A DNA stretch of 64,000 nucleotides. Source: Chamaecrista fasciculata (taxonomy: Eukaryota; Streptophyta; Magnoliopsida; Fabales; Fabaceae). The DNA lies in NCBI GenBank assembly GCA_003254925.1, contig QANZ01052391.1, forward strand, positions 1 to 64,000, written 5' to 3'. The notes beneath the pieces were generated by a model. That model saw only the letters and a program-made list of their open reading frames with translations, was not told the DNA's origin and did not search any database. Every line of letters starts with the position of its first letter. Positions within the stretch are counted from its first letter, which is position 1. This document shows positions 35,665 through 48,400 of the stretch, one piece after another. Both the position numbers and the translations under genes were made by a program.

Positions 35665-37056
35665 TGATCGTACCATATTCCATCATTGTTTTCACTGATG
35701 TTTTGTGGCATTTTATACTCATTTGGGATTCAATTGCATGCCTTTATGATCTTTTATGATAGAATATGGTACTTTGAGGTTTAGTGTTTAATTGGACTAT
35801 TTTGTGATTAATTGTGTGATTTCTCTCGGGTTTGATGTTTATAATTATTTGATTCTTTTTATCTTGAGAGTTCACATAGTTATTGGTGTCTTTGATAGGT
35901 TTGAAAGAAGTCGGAAGCATTGGAAGTCTCAAAGAAGAGCCAAGGATACAAGAAAATGAGTCAGGGACTAAATCAAAATTTTTTGGTGCAAAATCGAGAC
36001 TTTGCCACTTACTCACCACTTTACACATAAGTGGCGAGCAAGTGGCAGCTCTGCGCAGAACTTTTTAATTATCAGGCCCAAACCTGTTTCTCGATGGATT
36101 TTACCCGTTCCACTTGGGGATGATCCGAAAATCACATATATTCTATCCCTAGGTCAGATTTTGGAAGTTAGCAACCCTAGAGAGTCGTCTTCCATCTTGC
36201 CCATCAACACCTTCCACCATTCTTCATCTTCTTTCTTTGGAGCTTTCTTGGTGCTATGGCGGTTCAGTCAGGATTTTCATATGTTGTTGTGATTATCTGC
36301 ACCATGAGTAGCTAAACCCCTCAACCCGGAGGAGCGATGGATTAAAGCATGAGCTAGGAGCTTCATCTAGGGAATTTTCTCACATTCGGATTAGGATTCT
36401 TTCTTGTTTTTGTTTCTTGGTTTAGAATTTGAACCTGATTGTTATTCTTATTATGTTATTTAGATTGGGAGTTGAACTTGATTCTTTCATATATATCTTG
36501 ATTGTAACCCTTTGAGTGAATGCTAGTTTGGTTATAATTATTGATGTATTAGCTCTGACAATAGTGTTTGTTATAGAGATTGTGACTCTTAATCAATTTA
36601 TCATCAATTCAATGAGGTTTTCATGTCTTGTTATGAATTTGTCTTGTTTGGGATGTTTTCATGATAAGTTTGTTAATCTAAGTTGCTTGGTTAGTGACTA
36701 TCATATGATGATCAATGTGAGATAATTCTGATATAATTTTATATAGTGATGATTGCTTGATCCATATGCTTCGCCGGGTGCCTTTCTCTCAGTGGTTGTT
36801 TAACTCATTTATTATTATTAATTTCATTTTAGTCTTTTTAGTCAAAAATAACAAAAACATTTATTGCTTTATTCAATTTGTGTCTTAGGTGTTAGAAACT
36901 ATTTCAAAGAAACTCTCTGTTACCTAACCCAATAAGTAGAAATTCAACACTATTCGCTTTTAAACTACTAAAAGTTCCTCAAGAGATCGACTCGGATTGC
37001 ACCACTATAGTGCATTTAATTCCGGTATTTTGGCCACCTAACGACGGGTGCGATCA
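35665..37056 (+). repeat. 5' LTR, about 1392 bp
   Basis: It starts tgatcgtaccatattcc and ends ...gacgggtgcgatca. It contains the palindromic phrase ccactttacacataagtggc at about 36016. Confidence 0.92.
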
Positions 37057-37058
37057 AA

Positions 37059-37077
37059 CTGGCGCCGTTGCCGGGGA
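37059..37077 (+). other. primer-binding site (tRNA-Asp)
   Basis: ctggcgccgttgccgggga, two bases after the 5' LTR, is the complement of the 3' end of plant tRNA-Asp (ccccggcaacggcgcca). Confidence 0.9.
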
Positions 37078-37233
37078 ACTATCTTTAGTTTAACTGTTGA
37101 TAGTGTTAAGTTTCTACAATTTGGGTTTATTTCAAAAAGAAAAAAAATATAAAAGATCAAACTTAAGTTGTTTGGAATTTTTTTTAAGGTGATTTTAGGA
37201 GGATGTTTTCTAAGTTTTATTGATTGAATTTGA

Positions 37234-38288
37234 ATGGATAGAAGACATTTCTCTCCTCATGACCCTTATAATTCTTTTAATTCATTTTATGGGTCATATG
37301 ATTCTTGTCATAACTCCTACAATTCTTCTTTCAGGTACAATGGTTACCCAATGCAATATAGCGAAGCTCCATTAATTTCACCTAGAGCAAAACCACATGA
37401 CATGTTCACACTTCCTTGCTCATTTTGCAGATCAAGCATGCATGTGGCTAGTGATTGTTATAATCTTCATGGAGTTCTCCAAATTTCAAATCCACAATTT
37501 TTGGGACATCATCAAGTGGGTAATCATTCTTCCAACACCAATTCTGGAGGAATTTTCAACAAAGTTTCCAAAGGGATGACGGGTACAATTATGGAGCCCC
37601 TAATTATCAGTGGGAAGCCCCAAGTCACTTTGAAACCCCCAACCAACCATCCATGAAAAATTCGTTCCAACTCTCACCAATGTCGAGTGCTGATGATGTT
37701 TCACAAATCTTTGTGAATGGTATGGTGGAGGTGGACTCACAGGTTGCTAAAATGCAAAAGATGCTTGAGTGTTTAACTCAGGAATGCCAAGCTATGAGTG
37801 CAGGTTACTTTTCTCTTGAGAAATCTGTGGAAGACCTTGTGCCACCTCCTAAACAAGCAGTGAAATCAACTCATTCTCAACAAGCAGTGAAATCAACTCA
37901 TTCTCAACTTGAGAGATTAGAGGAGCAACATTTTCAAGATTTCATTTTAGAACCCGCTCAAAGCTTGGGTGAGCAACATGATACGGTGCTTCAATCATCA
38001 GTTGAGGATAGTGATAGTGATGAGGATGTGGATGAGATTATTGTTATTGATGACATCCCTTCTCCTGTCACGACTCTCCCATCTTCTTCTCTTAGTGATG
38101 ATCCATTGTTCAACTTCATCGAATGTTTTGGTGAGTGTGATGATGATGAACATTATGAACAGGTTGTTCAATGGTTTGTCCTGCATACTTTCCATGAAGT
38201 TGAAGTTGCTAAATTAAGAATGTACTTGGAAGAACAAGAAGAAGAAGAAGAGCAACAATGTGTTGAGAGTTCGTTGCTCAATCCCTAG
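37234..38288 (+). pseudogene. gag-like ORF with CCHC zinc knuckle, one frameshift
   Basis: ATG at 37234 opens an Asn/Tyr/Ser-rich frame with a nucleocapsid zinc knuckle C62-x2-C65-x4-H70-x4-C75. Near 37565-37575 the coding signal moves to the next frame. That frame reads DDGYNYGAPNYQWEAPSHFE, with the same Asn/Tyr/Pro composition, and continues to the stop at 38288. The first frame continues with unlike residues to TGA at 37656. A single indel therefore split one protein of about 350 residues. The C-terminal half is acidic (SDSDEDVDE, then EEEEE) with a duplicated phrase QAVKSTHSQ. It probably packages element RNA, and looks inactive here. Confidence 0.7.
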
Positions 38289-41041
38289 CTGAAGTTTCCA
38301 AAGAGTCCACGGTGTTGGAGACCGAAGAAAAAGAAGAAGAATCACCCCTCATCCCCACCTCAACCTTCATGTTCCATACAACTTGAAACAAAAATAGAAA
38401 CACTTCTTACTCCTCCTCTTATTGTTGATTTTGTTATTCCTTTACACACTCTTCATACACCTCTTTGCTTATATGATTTTATCTTTGTTTGTGATACAGG
38501 TGTGAAGGAAGCAAGAACTGAGGAGTTTGCTTGTCAGAGGGAGGGGGAACACTGAGAGTTCCCTGCAGAGGAGACGCCTGCTACCCCTCTGAATTTTCAA
38601 GCAGAATTTGAAGCCGGATTGAGCTTCAAGTTGTTTCTTTCCTCTTCTTATCTCTTATATTTGATTTGGCCTGATTTTTTTAGATAAGTGTGGGGGAGGA
38701 AGCATATCTAGTAGGGAAAGTAGTTGTAGTTTTTGTTTTAAGTTTTCTTTGACTACTTTTAGTTTTGTAGTTCATTTTTTTTTAATCCTTAAGAACCATG
38801 CTTCTACCTTTCTCTTTTCATTGTGTTCAAGTGTGGGGGATATGAGTAGTTGTAAGGTTGTTTGAGGTTTCATTTGTTTGTTTTGTGTTTATTTTAGTCT
38901 CGAAGTGGTGAGAGCTTCATATTTGTTACTTTGAGCTATAGATGCATGAGTTTAAGCTAGTGTGTGGGTTGAATTTTGAGTCCCCTGAGTTTTATCGTGT
39001 TGATTTTTCATTTTTCATGTTTTCTGTTTTTGTGCCACTTGCTCGCCAGTTTACACGTAAGTGGCAAGTCAGTGGCAAAAAAATTACAGTGAGTTTGGCC
39101 ACTTGTTTGCCACTTCAGTGTAAAAGGGCGAGTCTGCAATTTCTTGTGTCTTCGTGTCCTTGGCCACTTCTTCGCCACTTTGTACATAAGTGGCAAGGAA
39201 GTGGCGAACAAAATTACAGAAAGTTTGGCCAATTGTTCGCCACTTTACACATAAGTGGCGAGCCCGTGGCGAAGATTCTGTAAAAAAAAAAACGTGTGTT
39301 TTGTTTTGTTTGTTTTTTGTGTCAAGGTCTTAATTTTAGGTTATCATTTTAGTGACCTTGATGGTCATTTTTCTTTTTGTGTCGTTTTAAACTTAGGGAT
39401 ACTCTATATTTAATCTGATTAATTGGTTTAACTCTTTTACTGATATTGTTTCTCTTGTGGGTTGATTACTTTGTGTAGCTACGCTTTACTCTCCCTTCCT
39501 TATTTTCTGATGTTGTAGTTGTTCTCGCATTGAGGACACTGCTTGATTTAAAGTGTGGGGGAGTGTGAGTTTGTTCTGATTTTTAGCTATTATTCTCTGG
39601 CTATGTTATTTTGTTGAGAATTGTTGCAGCTTTCAGGTATCTTTGAGGCTTTTGAACATTTTCAGCAGGTTCTTTCGTTGATTATATATTTGTTCAGTGT
39701 TGATTATGTTTCTTTGAGCTTGATTCATGTTCTAATTGCTTTTTAAGATCTTGGAATTCTGCTTGCCATTTGTAATTGTGTTTCAAAGCTTATGAAGGAG
39801 TTTTCTGTCTTTCATTCCTATATTTTGGCACTCAGTTTTCCAGCTTTTTTTTTTATATCATTTGAACCCACTTTTTCATTTTTTGCTGCTCCTAGGTGAA
39901 TTTATCAAGTTGGGGAAGTGTCAATTGTGTTTTGGAATTAATTGGTTCTATTCTTTCTCACATATGTGTACAGGATACTCATGCTTACATATGATTTTTG
40001 AGCATTTGGTTGGTCTCAGTTATGTTTGGGTACCTTTGGATTTTTCTAAGGATCAATTGAGTGTCCCCTTTTAACCCTGTTGAAAGTTTTTTAGCCTATA
40101 TTGTCCAGTTCTTATGAGAGTCATTTTAGCCCTTATGATGAGTTTTCTCTAGAACTTGATTTTGCTCTTTGTCAAAGCTTCATATGCATTGGTTTTTAAA
40201 TTATGATAGAGGCATTTTCTTCCACCCTTATTTCCCATACACAAACTTAAACAGTTTCTTCCCTTGCCACCCCTTTTGAGATTTATTTGCTAAGCTTTCC
40301 AGTATTGGTTTTTGCATTTTTAATTTAGCATTTTTTTCCTATCACTTTTCTTTTTGCTACCCTCCTCTTGGGTTCGAATTGCCAAGTTTTGGAAAAAAAA
40401 AGAGAAAAAGAGACAAAAAAAAAAGGAATAAAAGTATGCCTCTTAAAGTTTCAAGTTAAAATTGAGATTATGTTGTGAAGCTAAGGCAAGTTTATGGCGC
40501 CGAATAAAGAGTCAAAGACTCAAGAAATAAACAAAAAAATTAAGAAAAGAAAGCTTGGGCAGTTATTGGTGGTTTTGAGGAGTAGTGGAGTTTGTTCTAT
40601 GAGTGTTAGGTTTTAGATGCTAAATTTTAAGATGCATTAACTAGTTGTTGTTGGCTTAGTTTTCCTTCATTATCTGTTCTTTCACTTTTCTTCTTTCCAT
40701 TTTAGCCTTTCCATCATTACATCCCTTGCAAGTCCTCTTGAGTTTTTAAATCATTGCAATTATAGTGGAGACTGTAGAGTTATTTCCAGCCTATGGTAGA
40801 AGCTTGTTTCAAGGACATGAGAGAGAAATTTTCCTATTTGGTGAGTGAGTGATACACTTTTTGGATTGGTCCCTTGGAGGTTCTTTGGTTATTTGACATG
40901 CTGAGCTAATTGATTGTCTCATTTTCTGAGTTGCATTTGTTTGCTGCTATCATGTGTTGAGTTGGATTGGTCCCCTTTTGATTCTTTTGCATTCTTGATG
41001 TTTTTCTTTCTTGATGACTTTGCCCAGAAGTGCAAAGATTT
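38289..41041 (+). other. non-coding internal region of the LTR element
   Basis: These 2.7 kb contain no pol domains. Seen are three internal copies of the polypurine-like phrase aagtgtggggga (38686, 38829, 39551) and a cluster of palindromic ccact...agtgg modules at 39034-39276. The rest is T-rich with no long frame of protein-like composition. Confidence 0.7.
39034..39276. repeat. cluster of hairpin-forming gccact/agtggc modules
   Basis: About four modules of the form (t)cgccactt tacacataagtggcga lie in tandem, each able to fold on itself. The same module is in both LTRs (about 36005-36050 and 41398-41445). Confidence 0.7.
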
Positions 41042-41057
41042 AAAGTGTGGGGGAATT
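41042..41057 (+). other. polypurine tract of the LTR element
   Basis: aaagtgtgggggaatt directly before the 3' LTR, the expected plus-strand priming site. Confidence 0.85.
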
Positions 41058-42451
41058 TGATCGTATCATATTCCATCATTGTTTTCAATGATATTTTGGG
41101 GCATTTTATACTCATTTGGGATTCAATTGCATGCCTTTATGATCTTTTATGATGGAATATGGTACTTTGAGGTTTAGTGCTTAATTGGACTATTTTGTGA
41201 TTAATTGTGTGATTTCTCTCGGGTTTGATGTTTATAATTATTTGATTCTTTTTTATCTTGAGAGTTCACATAGTTTTTGGTGTCTTTGATAGGTTTGAAA
41301 GAAGTCTGAACCATTGGAAGTCTCAAAGAAGAGCCAAGGATACAAGAAAATGAGTTAGGGACTAAATCAGAATTTTTTGGTGCAGAATAGAGACTTCGCC
41401 ACTTACTCACCACTTTACACATAAGTGGCGAGCAAATGGCAGCTCTGCGCAGAACTTTTTAATTATCAGGCCCAAGCCCGTTTCTTGATGGATTTTACCC
41501 GTTCCACTTGGGGATGATCCGAAAATCACATATCTTCTATCCCTAGGTCAGATTTTGGAAGTTAGCAACCCTAGAGAGCCGTCTTCCATCTTGCCCATCA
41601 ACACCTTCCACCATTCTTCATCTTCTTTCTTTGGAGCTTTCTTGGTGCTATGGCGGTTCAGTCAGGATTTTCATATGTTGTTGTGATTATCTGCACCATG
41701 AGTAACTAAACCCCTCAACCCGGAGGAGCGATGGATGAAAGTATGAGCTAGGAGCTTCATCTAGGGAGTTTTCTCACATTCGAATTATGATTCTTTCTTG
41801 TTTCTGTTTCTTGGTTTAGAATTTGAACCTGATTGTTATTCTTATTCTGTTATTTAGATTGAGAGTTGAACTTGATTCTTTCATATATATCTTGATTGTA
41901 ACCCTTTGAGTGAATGCTAGTTTGGTTATAATTATTGATGTATTAGCTCTGACAATAGTGTTTGTTATAGAGATTGTGACTCTTAATCAATTTATCATCA
42001 ATTCAACGAGGTTTTCATGTCTTGTTATGAATTTGTCTTGTTTGGGATGTTTTCATGATAAGTTTGTTAATCTAAGTTGCTTGGTTAGTGACTATCTTAG
42101 GATGATCAATGTGAGATAATTCTGATATAATTTTATATAGTGATGATTGCTTGATCCATATGCTCCGTCAGGTGCCTTTCTCTCAGTGGTTGTTTAACTC
42201 AATTTATTATTATTAATTTCATTTTAGTCCTTTTAGTCAAAAATAACAAAAACATTTATTGCTTTATTCAATTTGTGTCTTAGGTGTTAGAAACTATTTC
42301 AAAGAAACTCTCTATTACCTAACCCAATAAGTAGAAATTCAACACTATTCGCTTTTAAACTACTAGAAGTTCCTCGAGAGATCGACCCGAATTGCACCAC
42401 TATAGTGCATTTAATTCCAGTATTTTGGTCACCTAACGACGGGTGCGATCA
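41058..42451 (+). repeat. 3' LTR, about 1394 bp
   Basis: It starts tgatcgtatcatattcc and ends ...gacgggtgcgatca, then the TSD cacca at 42452-42456. Confidence 0.92.
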
Positions 42452-42456
42452 CACCA

Positions 42457-44179
42457 TTATTGATGTATCAACTTAGGTGAATAGCTTAATTGTCCAGTTC
42501 TGCATAATAGCATAATGGAGTGAAGTAGCTCACACCAAGTTAAATCAGTGTTAAAAGAAGAAAAAGGAGAAAACCATGGATGATGGATCAGATAGCCACA
42601 AGAAACAATGAAGGAGCCCCGTAGACATCAGGAAATCATTAGTTCTGCATAATGTTCATTTTCAGTTAATATTCTCAAGCCACTCACTAAGTTAAATCAT
42701 TGTTAAAGAAGTGTCTCTACCCAAGGGAGAAAAGCGAAGAAGCCATGTTAAGGTCAGTATGCCATTTCGAAATGTAGATGAAGGAATGTTGTGTTTTGAC
42801 TTTTGATTGCATTAACAATGAAAAAATTATGGCAAAGATATGACCAACTTAATTTTCTGTATCGAAAATGGAGATTCAATTTCACAATGACACGTAATAA
42901 ATTTATTATATAATTATTATAAGATTCCTTCAATTGTAAGCTTTGTTTACATTCATTCTCTTTTATAATCACGCAAAAAGTTATCTTTTATGTATTCTAT
43001 ATCTGAAATGATTGGACATGGAAAGCGTTTTGCCTATATATGTGCTCATCTTTGCACATGGCTCCTTCTTCTTCAGTGATGTGAGCTCCATTCTTCTTCA
43101 ACCAATGTAATTTAAGTGATGCTACATGTGTTTTTTTTTATAAACACAGTCTAATTAACCAAATTCTACATTTTTCCACTAGTACATGAAAAATTGACCC
43201 GATTGTCAAACCATGTGGCTTTTTCTAATTTGGCCAGTTTTTGAAATCTTTGACCAGGTTTATTAGTCAATGATTTAAAAGTAGTACCAATACCCAAGGA
43301 AGGAAAGTGAAAAAGCCATGGATGATGAATCAGATAGCCACAAGAAACAGTGAAGAAGCCATGTAGATATCAGAATGCTCTTCTGAATGAAGAGGAAGGA
43401 ATGTTAGGTTTTGACTTTTTAAGGAATGAAGTTAATTTGTATAATTAGTTTAGGGTAATTATTTTGAAGAACGAGTGTCGGGCTATGTGTTGCATATATC
43501 AAATATATTTTGTATATAAAACTGTATTGTCCTAAGTTATTCTTATTTTTGCAAGTCTCAAGTTACAGTAATTAATCAAGTTACAGTAATTAATCAACTA
43601 TGATATGCAGGACAAAAAACATGCTATATATGTTTAAACTTGCTTGTGTGAAGAAGAGTAATCCCCTGGATGACCAATGAAGATTTGGCTATTCTGACTC
43701 AATTGTAGAAATTTGGTTGAACTTTCATTATTAGGCAAAAGCACTATTTTAATTCCCAAACTTTACAACAACTATCAATTTCATGCCCATTCTTTTTTTG
43801 CAGTTAATTTCATCTTCAATGTTTCATATTTTGGTCAATTTTGTCTTTAGACCAACTTCTTTTAATAAATCAACAATGGACTTCATCCCATTTTGGTTGT
43901 CAGTCATGTAAAATCTATCGTTTAAGACTGCATGTGAATGTTCAACAATATATCAGATTAAATAAAATTATATGAGAGTTCTTCTGTAGATTGGAGAGAA
44001 GTCAAATTTTGGATTGGGTTTTACATCCTTCTCTTTGAAAGCTTTGGAAGAAGTTGAACTATCAGTGTAAGTTTAGGTGCAATGAGGATGTTTCATTTTC
44101 AGTTAGTCATTATCTTCCTAAAGAATAAATTTCATCGATCAAAAGTGCCATATATATATATATATCAATTGGTTTATGC
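42457..44179. other. spacer before PPR5, left copy of a direct duplication
   Basis: No gene is seen. From about 42925 to 44173 the sequence is a close copy of 46152-48018, apart from ~590 bp present only in the right copy (46866-47455). It ends at an AT microsatellite and 'caattggtttatgcag', after which PPR5 coding sequence begins abruptly. Confidence 0.6.
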
Positions 44180-45415
44180 AGGGGCTGTGTAATAATAACA
44201 GGGTTGGTGAAGCACTACATATTCATGATGAATTAATTGCTCGAGGCTTCCTGTTTAACGAAGTGAGTTATGGTATCTTACTCAATGGGTTGTGTAAAAC
44301 AGGAGAAATAAGAGCTGCCGTTAAATTGCTTAGAAAGATGAAAAACTGCAAATAAAGCCTAATGTTGTCTTGTATTCAACTGTCATCGACGGCCTATGTA
44401 AGGATGGTTTTATAAATGAGGCACTTGATTTGTGTTCCGAAATGCTTAACAAAGGAATTCCCCATGATGTTGTCACTTATAGCTCTCTAATTCATGGTTT
44501 ATGTACCACGGGTCATTGGCAAGAGGCTACTCAATTGCTCAATGAGATAATTCAAAGTGGCATGAATCCTGATGTCGTTACTTTTAATATAATGGTTGAT
44601 GCATATTGTAAGGAAGGAAGGATTTATGAAGCTCAAGGTGTGTTTTCTATGGTGATGAAGTATGGTGCACTACCTGATGTTGTTACTTATAATGCTTTGA
44701 TGGATGGTTATTGCTTAATAAATAATGTTAAGCAATCAAGAGAGTTACTCAACAAGATGACCAAAATTGGTTTGACACCTAACGTTCTTAGCTATAATAC
44801 CTTGATTAATAGATATTGTAAGAGTAAGATGTTGGATGAAGCTCTGGATATGTTTAAGGAAATGCGTATACGAAATTTGGTTCCTAATACTATAACATAC
44901 AATTCCCTCATTGATGGCTTGTGCAAGTCTAGAAAATTATCAGAAGCGCAAGATTTTATTTATGAGATGCATGATAGTGGTCAGCCCTCGGATATAGTCA
45001 CTTATAACATACTTTTAGACGCATTTTGCAAAAGGCATCATCTTAATGAAGCTATATCATTATACAAGCAAATTGTCAATCGTGGACTTCAACCTAATGC
45101 ATATACATACACTTCACTTATTGATGGTTTATGCAAAGATGGCCGATTAAATTATGCACTTAGCGTTTTTAATGTTCTCTTGGATAATCATCATGATCTA
45201 CATGTCCCTATGTACACTGCAATGATAAGCGGACTTTGTAAAGAGGGCTTGTTTGATGAAGCAATGGCCTTGCTTGAAACGATGGAAGAAAATGGTTGTC
45301 TTCCTGTTTTGTAACTTTTGAAGTAATTATTCGAGAGCTTTTCAAAAGAAATGAAAATGACAAGGCAAGGAAGCTTCATCTTGAAATGATTGCTAGAGGT
45401 CTTCTAAAACCATAA
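44180..45415 (+). pseudogene. PPR5: 5'-truncated Rf-like PPR pseudogene
   Basis: Homology starts inside motif 3 (GLCNNNRVGEALHIHDEL) right after ttatgcag, so the leader and about 2.3 motifs are absent. A 1-bp deletion near 44341 (atgaaaaactgc against atgaagaaactgc) and another near 45305 (cctgttttgtaa against cctaattttgtaa) break the frame. Between them 44347-45314 is open and gap-free against the other copies. The homologous end is ...ARGLLKP, stop at 45413-45415. The tgcag at the junction resembles a splice acceptor, but no upstream PPR exon is visible. Confidence 0.85.
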
Positions 45416-48400
45416 AACTAGGCCAGGTACTTCTTTCCGGAGTTTTTATATTGCTTTTATTGTTGCTGAATTTTGCCTGTAGTAGTAAGCAATTGAATGT
45501 TTCCTTTGGGCCAAATTTTTACTATTGAAGAATGATGTTATTATTGTGGAATAATTTTGGTTCCAGCCATATGTTTACATGTAATTTGTCTTCATCATGA
45601 GTTAGGCCCATCTTCGTTAATGTGATCATTCCAAGTTCCCTTTTTTTGAGTTTTACCTATATTAGACTTCTCTTTGATGGATATTTTTGACACTATAATG
45701 ATCTGCATTAGGATCAGTTAGTGTACTTTTCAATTGATATTTTGTTTCGTTGGCATCCTTCCGAATGCAGTGGGGTTTGTTAATCTTCTAATAAATATCT
45801 CTTAATTTTCCATCTGAACTATTGATTATTATTATACCCTTCTACTATGTTCATTGTGAGATTTGTTTTTTATTGGGGAAAATTTCTATTAGAAGCTTAC
45901 TAGTCAATAGTTATTCATATAATATATTTTCGTGATACTTTTTGGCAACATGATTGAGAGTCCTTTTTATGTTTCTGTTGTCCTGCAAATTACTTTTAAT
46001 GATGCTTGCAGACAAGGGATTTTGTTGATTTCTTCTGTCATGAGTTTGCTATTTACTGTTAATTTGGTTATGTGAGACTGGCAATGATGGTGCCACCTTT
46101 TTTATATGCAAAAGAAAAAAAAAACATATAACACTTATTATATATATCTTTGCCTTCCTTAAGTTGTAAGCTTTGTTTACATTCTTTATCTTCTATAATT
46201 GTACAAAAAGTTATCCTTTTTATATTCTATATCTAAAATGATTGGACATGGAAAGCGTTTTGCCTATATATGTGCTCATCTTTGCACATGGCTCTTTCTT
46301 GTTCAGTGATGTGAGCTCCATTCTTCTTCAACCATTGTAATATAGTGATGCTACATGTGTTTTTTCTATAAACACAGTCTAATTAACCAAATTCTACATC
46401 TTCCTACTTGTACTTGAAAAATTGACCAGATTGTTAAATCGTGTGGCTTTTTCTAATTTGGCCAGTTTTTGAAATCTTTGACCCGGTTTATTAGTCAATG
46501 ATTTAAAAGGAGTACCAATAACCAAGGAAGGAAAGTGAACAAGCCATGGATGATGAATCAAATAGCCACAAGAAATAGTGAAGAAGCCATGTAGAGATCA
46601 GAATGCTCTTCTGAATGAAGAGGAAGGAATGTTGGGTTTTGACTTTTTAAGGAATGAAGTTAATTTGTATAATTAGTTTAGGGTAATTATTTTTAAGAAC
46701 GAGTTTCAGGCTATGTGTTGCACATATCAAATATATTTTGTATATAAAACTGTATAGTCCTAAGTTGTTCTTATTTTTGCAAGTCTCAAGTTACAGTGAT
46801 TAATCAACTATGATATGCAGGACAAAAAACATGGTATATATGTTTAAACTTGCTTGTGTGAAGAAGTAAATATATGTGTTGATGGTGGGTGAATTTTCTA
46901 GTGTATCAACTGTTAGTTGAGAATGGTAGCTCAACTGTAAAAGTAAACAAGGAGTTCTGCATAATGTTGCTTTCCATTATGATGACCGAAAGGTATTCAC
47001 ATCAGTCAATATTTTCAAAAGCATATATTATATTATAGTATAAAAAAATAACTAAATAACCTATTTATTTAAATATAAATAAAATTTCACTAACACTACA
47101 CTTTGTAATCTAACAATTTTCTACTTATTTCTCTCTTCTATCTCAAAATTTAAATTGTAGTCTTTATAAAAAAAGACTGTATAGAGATATAAAAAAATGG
47201 AGAATACTGGCTGTTGATGCAATGTTCACACATGTTTGAAGTGCTTAATTGAATTTTCTCCTTAAATTCTCACATTCTATGACAAGTTTTGAAATTCTAA
47301 TTCATAGGTTGTTTAATTTATTGTTTTGATTATTAATAGGTTGTATCTGCAACCTTGCAAAAATTGCAAGTGTTAGCTCTCTGCTACTGTTTTGGTGATA
47401 TATCCATATCAAGCCTCAGATTTTCCATGCAAAACCTAAGAAAGTTAAGGCTTTAAAGAGTAATCCCCTGGATGACTAATGACGATTTGGCTATTCTAAC
47501 TCAGTTGTAGAAATTTGGTTGAACTTTCATTATTAGGCAAAAGCACTATTTTAATTCCCAAACTTTACAACAACTATCAATTTCATGCCCATTCTCTTTT
47601 TGCAGTTAATTTCATCTTCAATGTTTCATATTTTGGTCAATTTTGTCTTTAGACCAACTTCTTTTAATAAATCAACAATGGACTTCATCCCATTTTGGTC
47701 GTTAGTCACGTAGAATCTATCGTTTAAAACTGCATGTGAATGTTCAACAATATATCAGACTAAATAAAATTAGATGAGAGTTCTTCTGTAGATTGGAGAG
47801 GAGTCAAATTTTGGATTGGGTTTTACATCCTTCTCTTTGAAAGCTTTGGAACAAGTTGAACTATCAGTGTAAGTTTAGGTGCAATGAGGAAACTACCAGC
47901 AATTTTCCCCATGCTGGAAACAATAGTGTTTCATTTTCAGTTAGTCATTATCTTCCTAAAGAATAAATTTCATTGATCAAAAGTGCCATATATATATATA
48001 TATATATATCAATTGGTTGAAGAATCAAAAGTGCCATATAAATTTCATTAATCTTCCAATAACTAGATGTTAAACTGCCGTCTAAACTGTTGATTTTTTT
48101 CATATCTCTTCACTATGTTCATTTCTAGAAGTATGCATATATAAACTCAATCATTTTCTCTCAAATTATCAATTGAATGATGTTCTACTGTGACTTTCTT
48201 TCTCTTCTGAAGTTCACATTTCCTTTTGGCTCCAACTATCAACTCAGCTTACTAGATTGTGGTTGAATTGATTTATTGTAGAGAGTTGAAATATGTAGAT
48301 GATCATTACTAGATATTTGTATAACACCCTTGAAGGGTCTTTCTGAAATCAGACATGGATGGTAATTGAACTTGGACACGTCATTGGGTAATTGGAAACC

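Larger units (their letters stand above)
35665..42451 (+). mobile_element. non-autonomous LTR retrotransposon, 6.8 kb
   Basis: It has two direct LTRs (35665-37056 and 41058-42451), a primer-binding site complementary to plant tRNA-Asp, a polypurine tract next to the 3' LTR and a 5-bp TSD (cacca). PBS and layout are those of the Athila/Tat/Ogre side of Ty3/gypsy. Only a frameshifted gag-like ORF with a zinc knuckle is present. I find no protease, reverse transcriptase, RNase H or integrase, so it would need a helper. By eye the LTRs differ at about 45-50 sites, roughly 96-97% identity. Confidence 0.92.

Noticed and set aside
38942..39283. Overlapping frames on both strands in the LTR element
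   Set aside because: Products of the palindromic ccact/agtgg modules; no protein-like composition.
44165..44200. PPR5 as the 3' exon of a spliced gene (tgcag acceptor)
   Set aside because: The rest of the family is intronless, no upstream PPR exon is seen, and the downstream frame is broken twice; a rearrangement junction explains it better.
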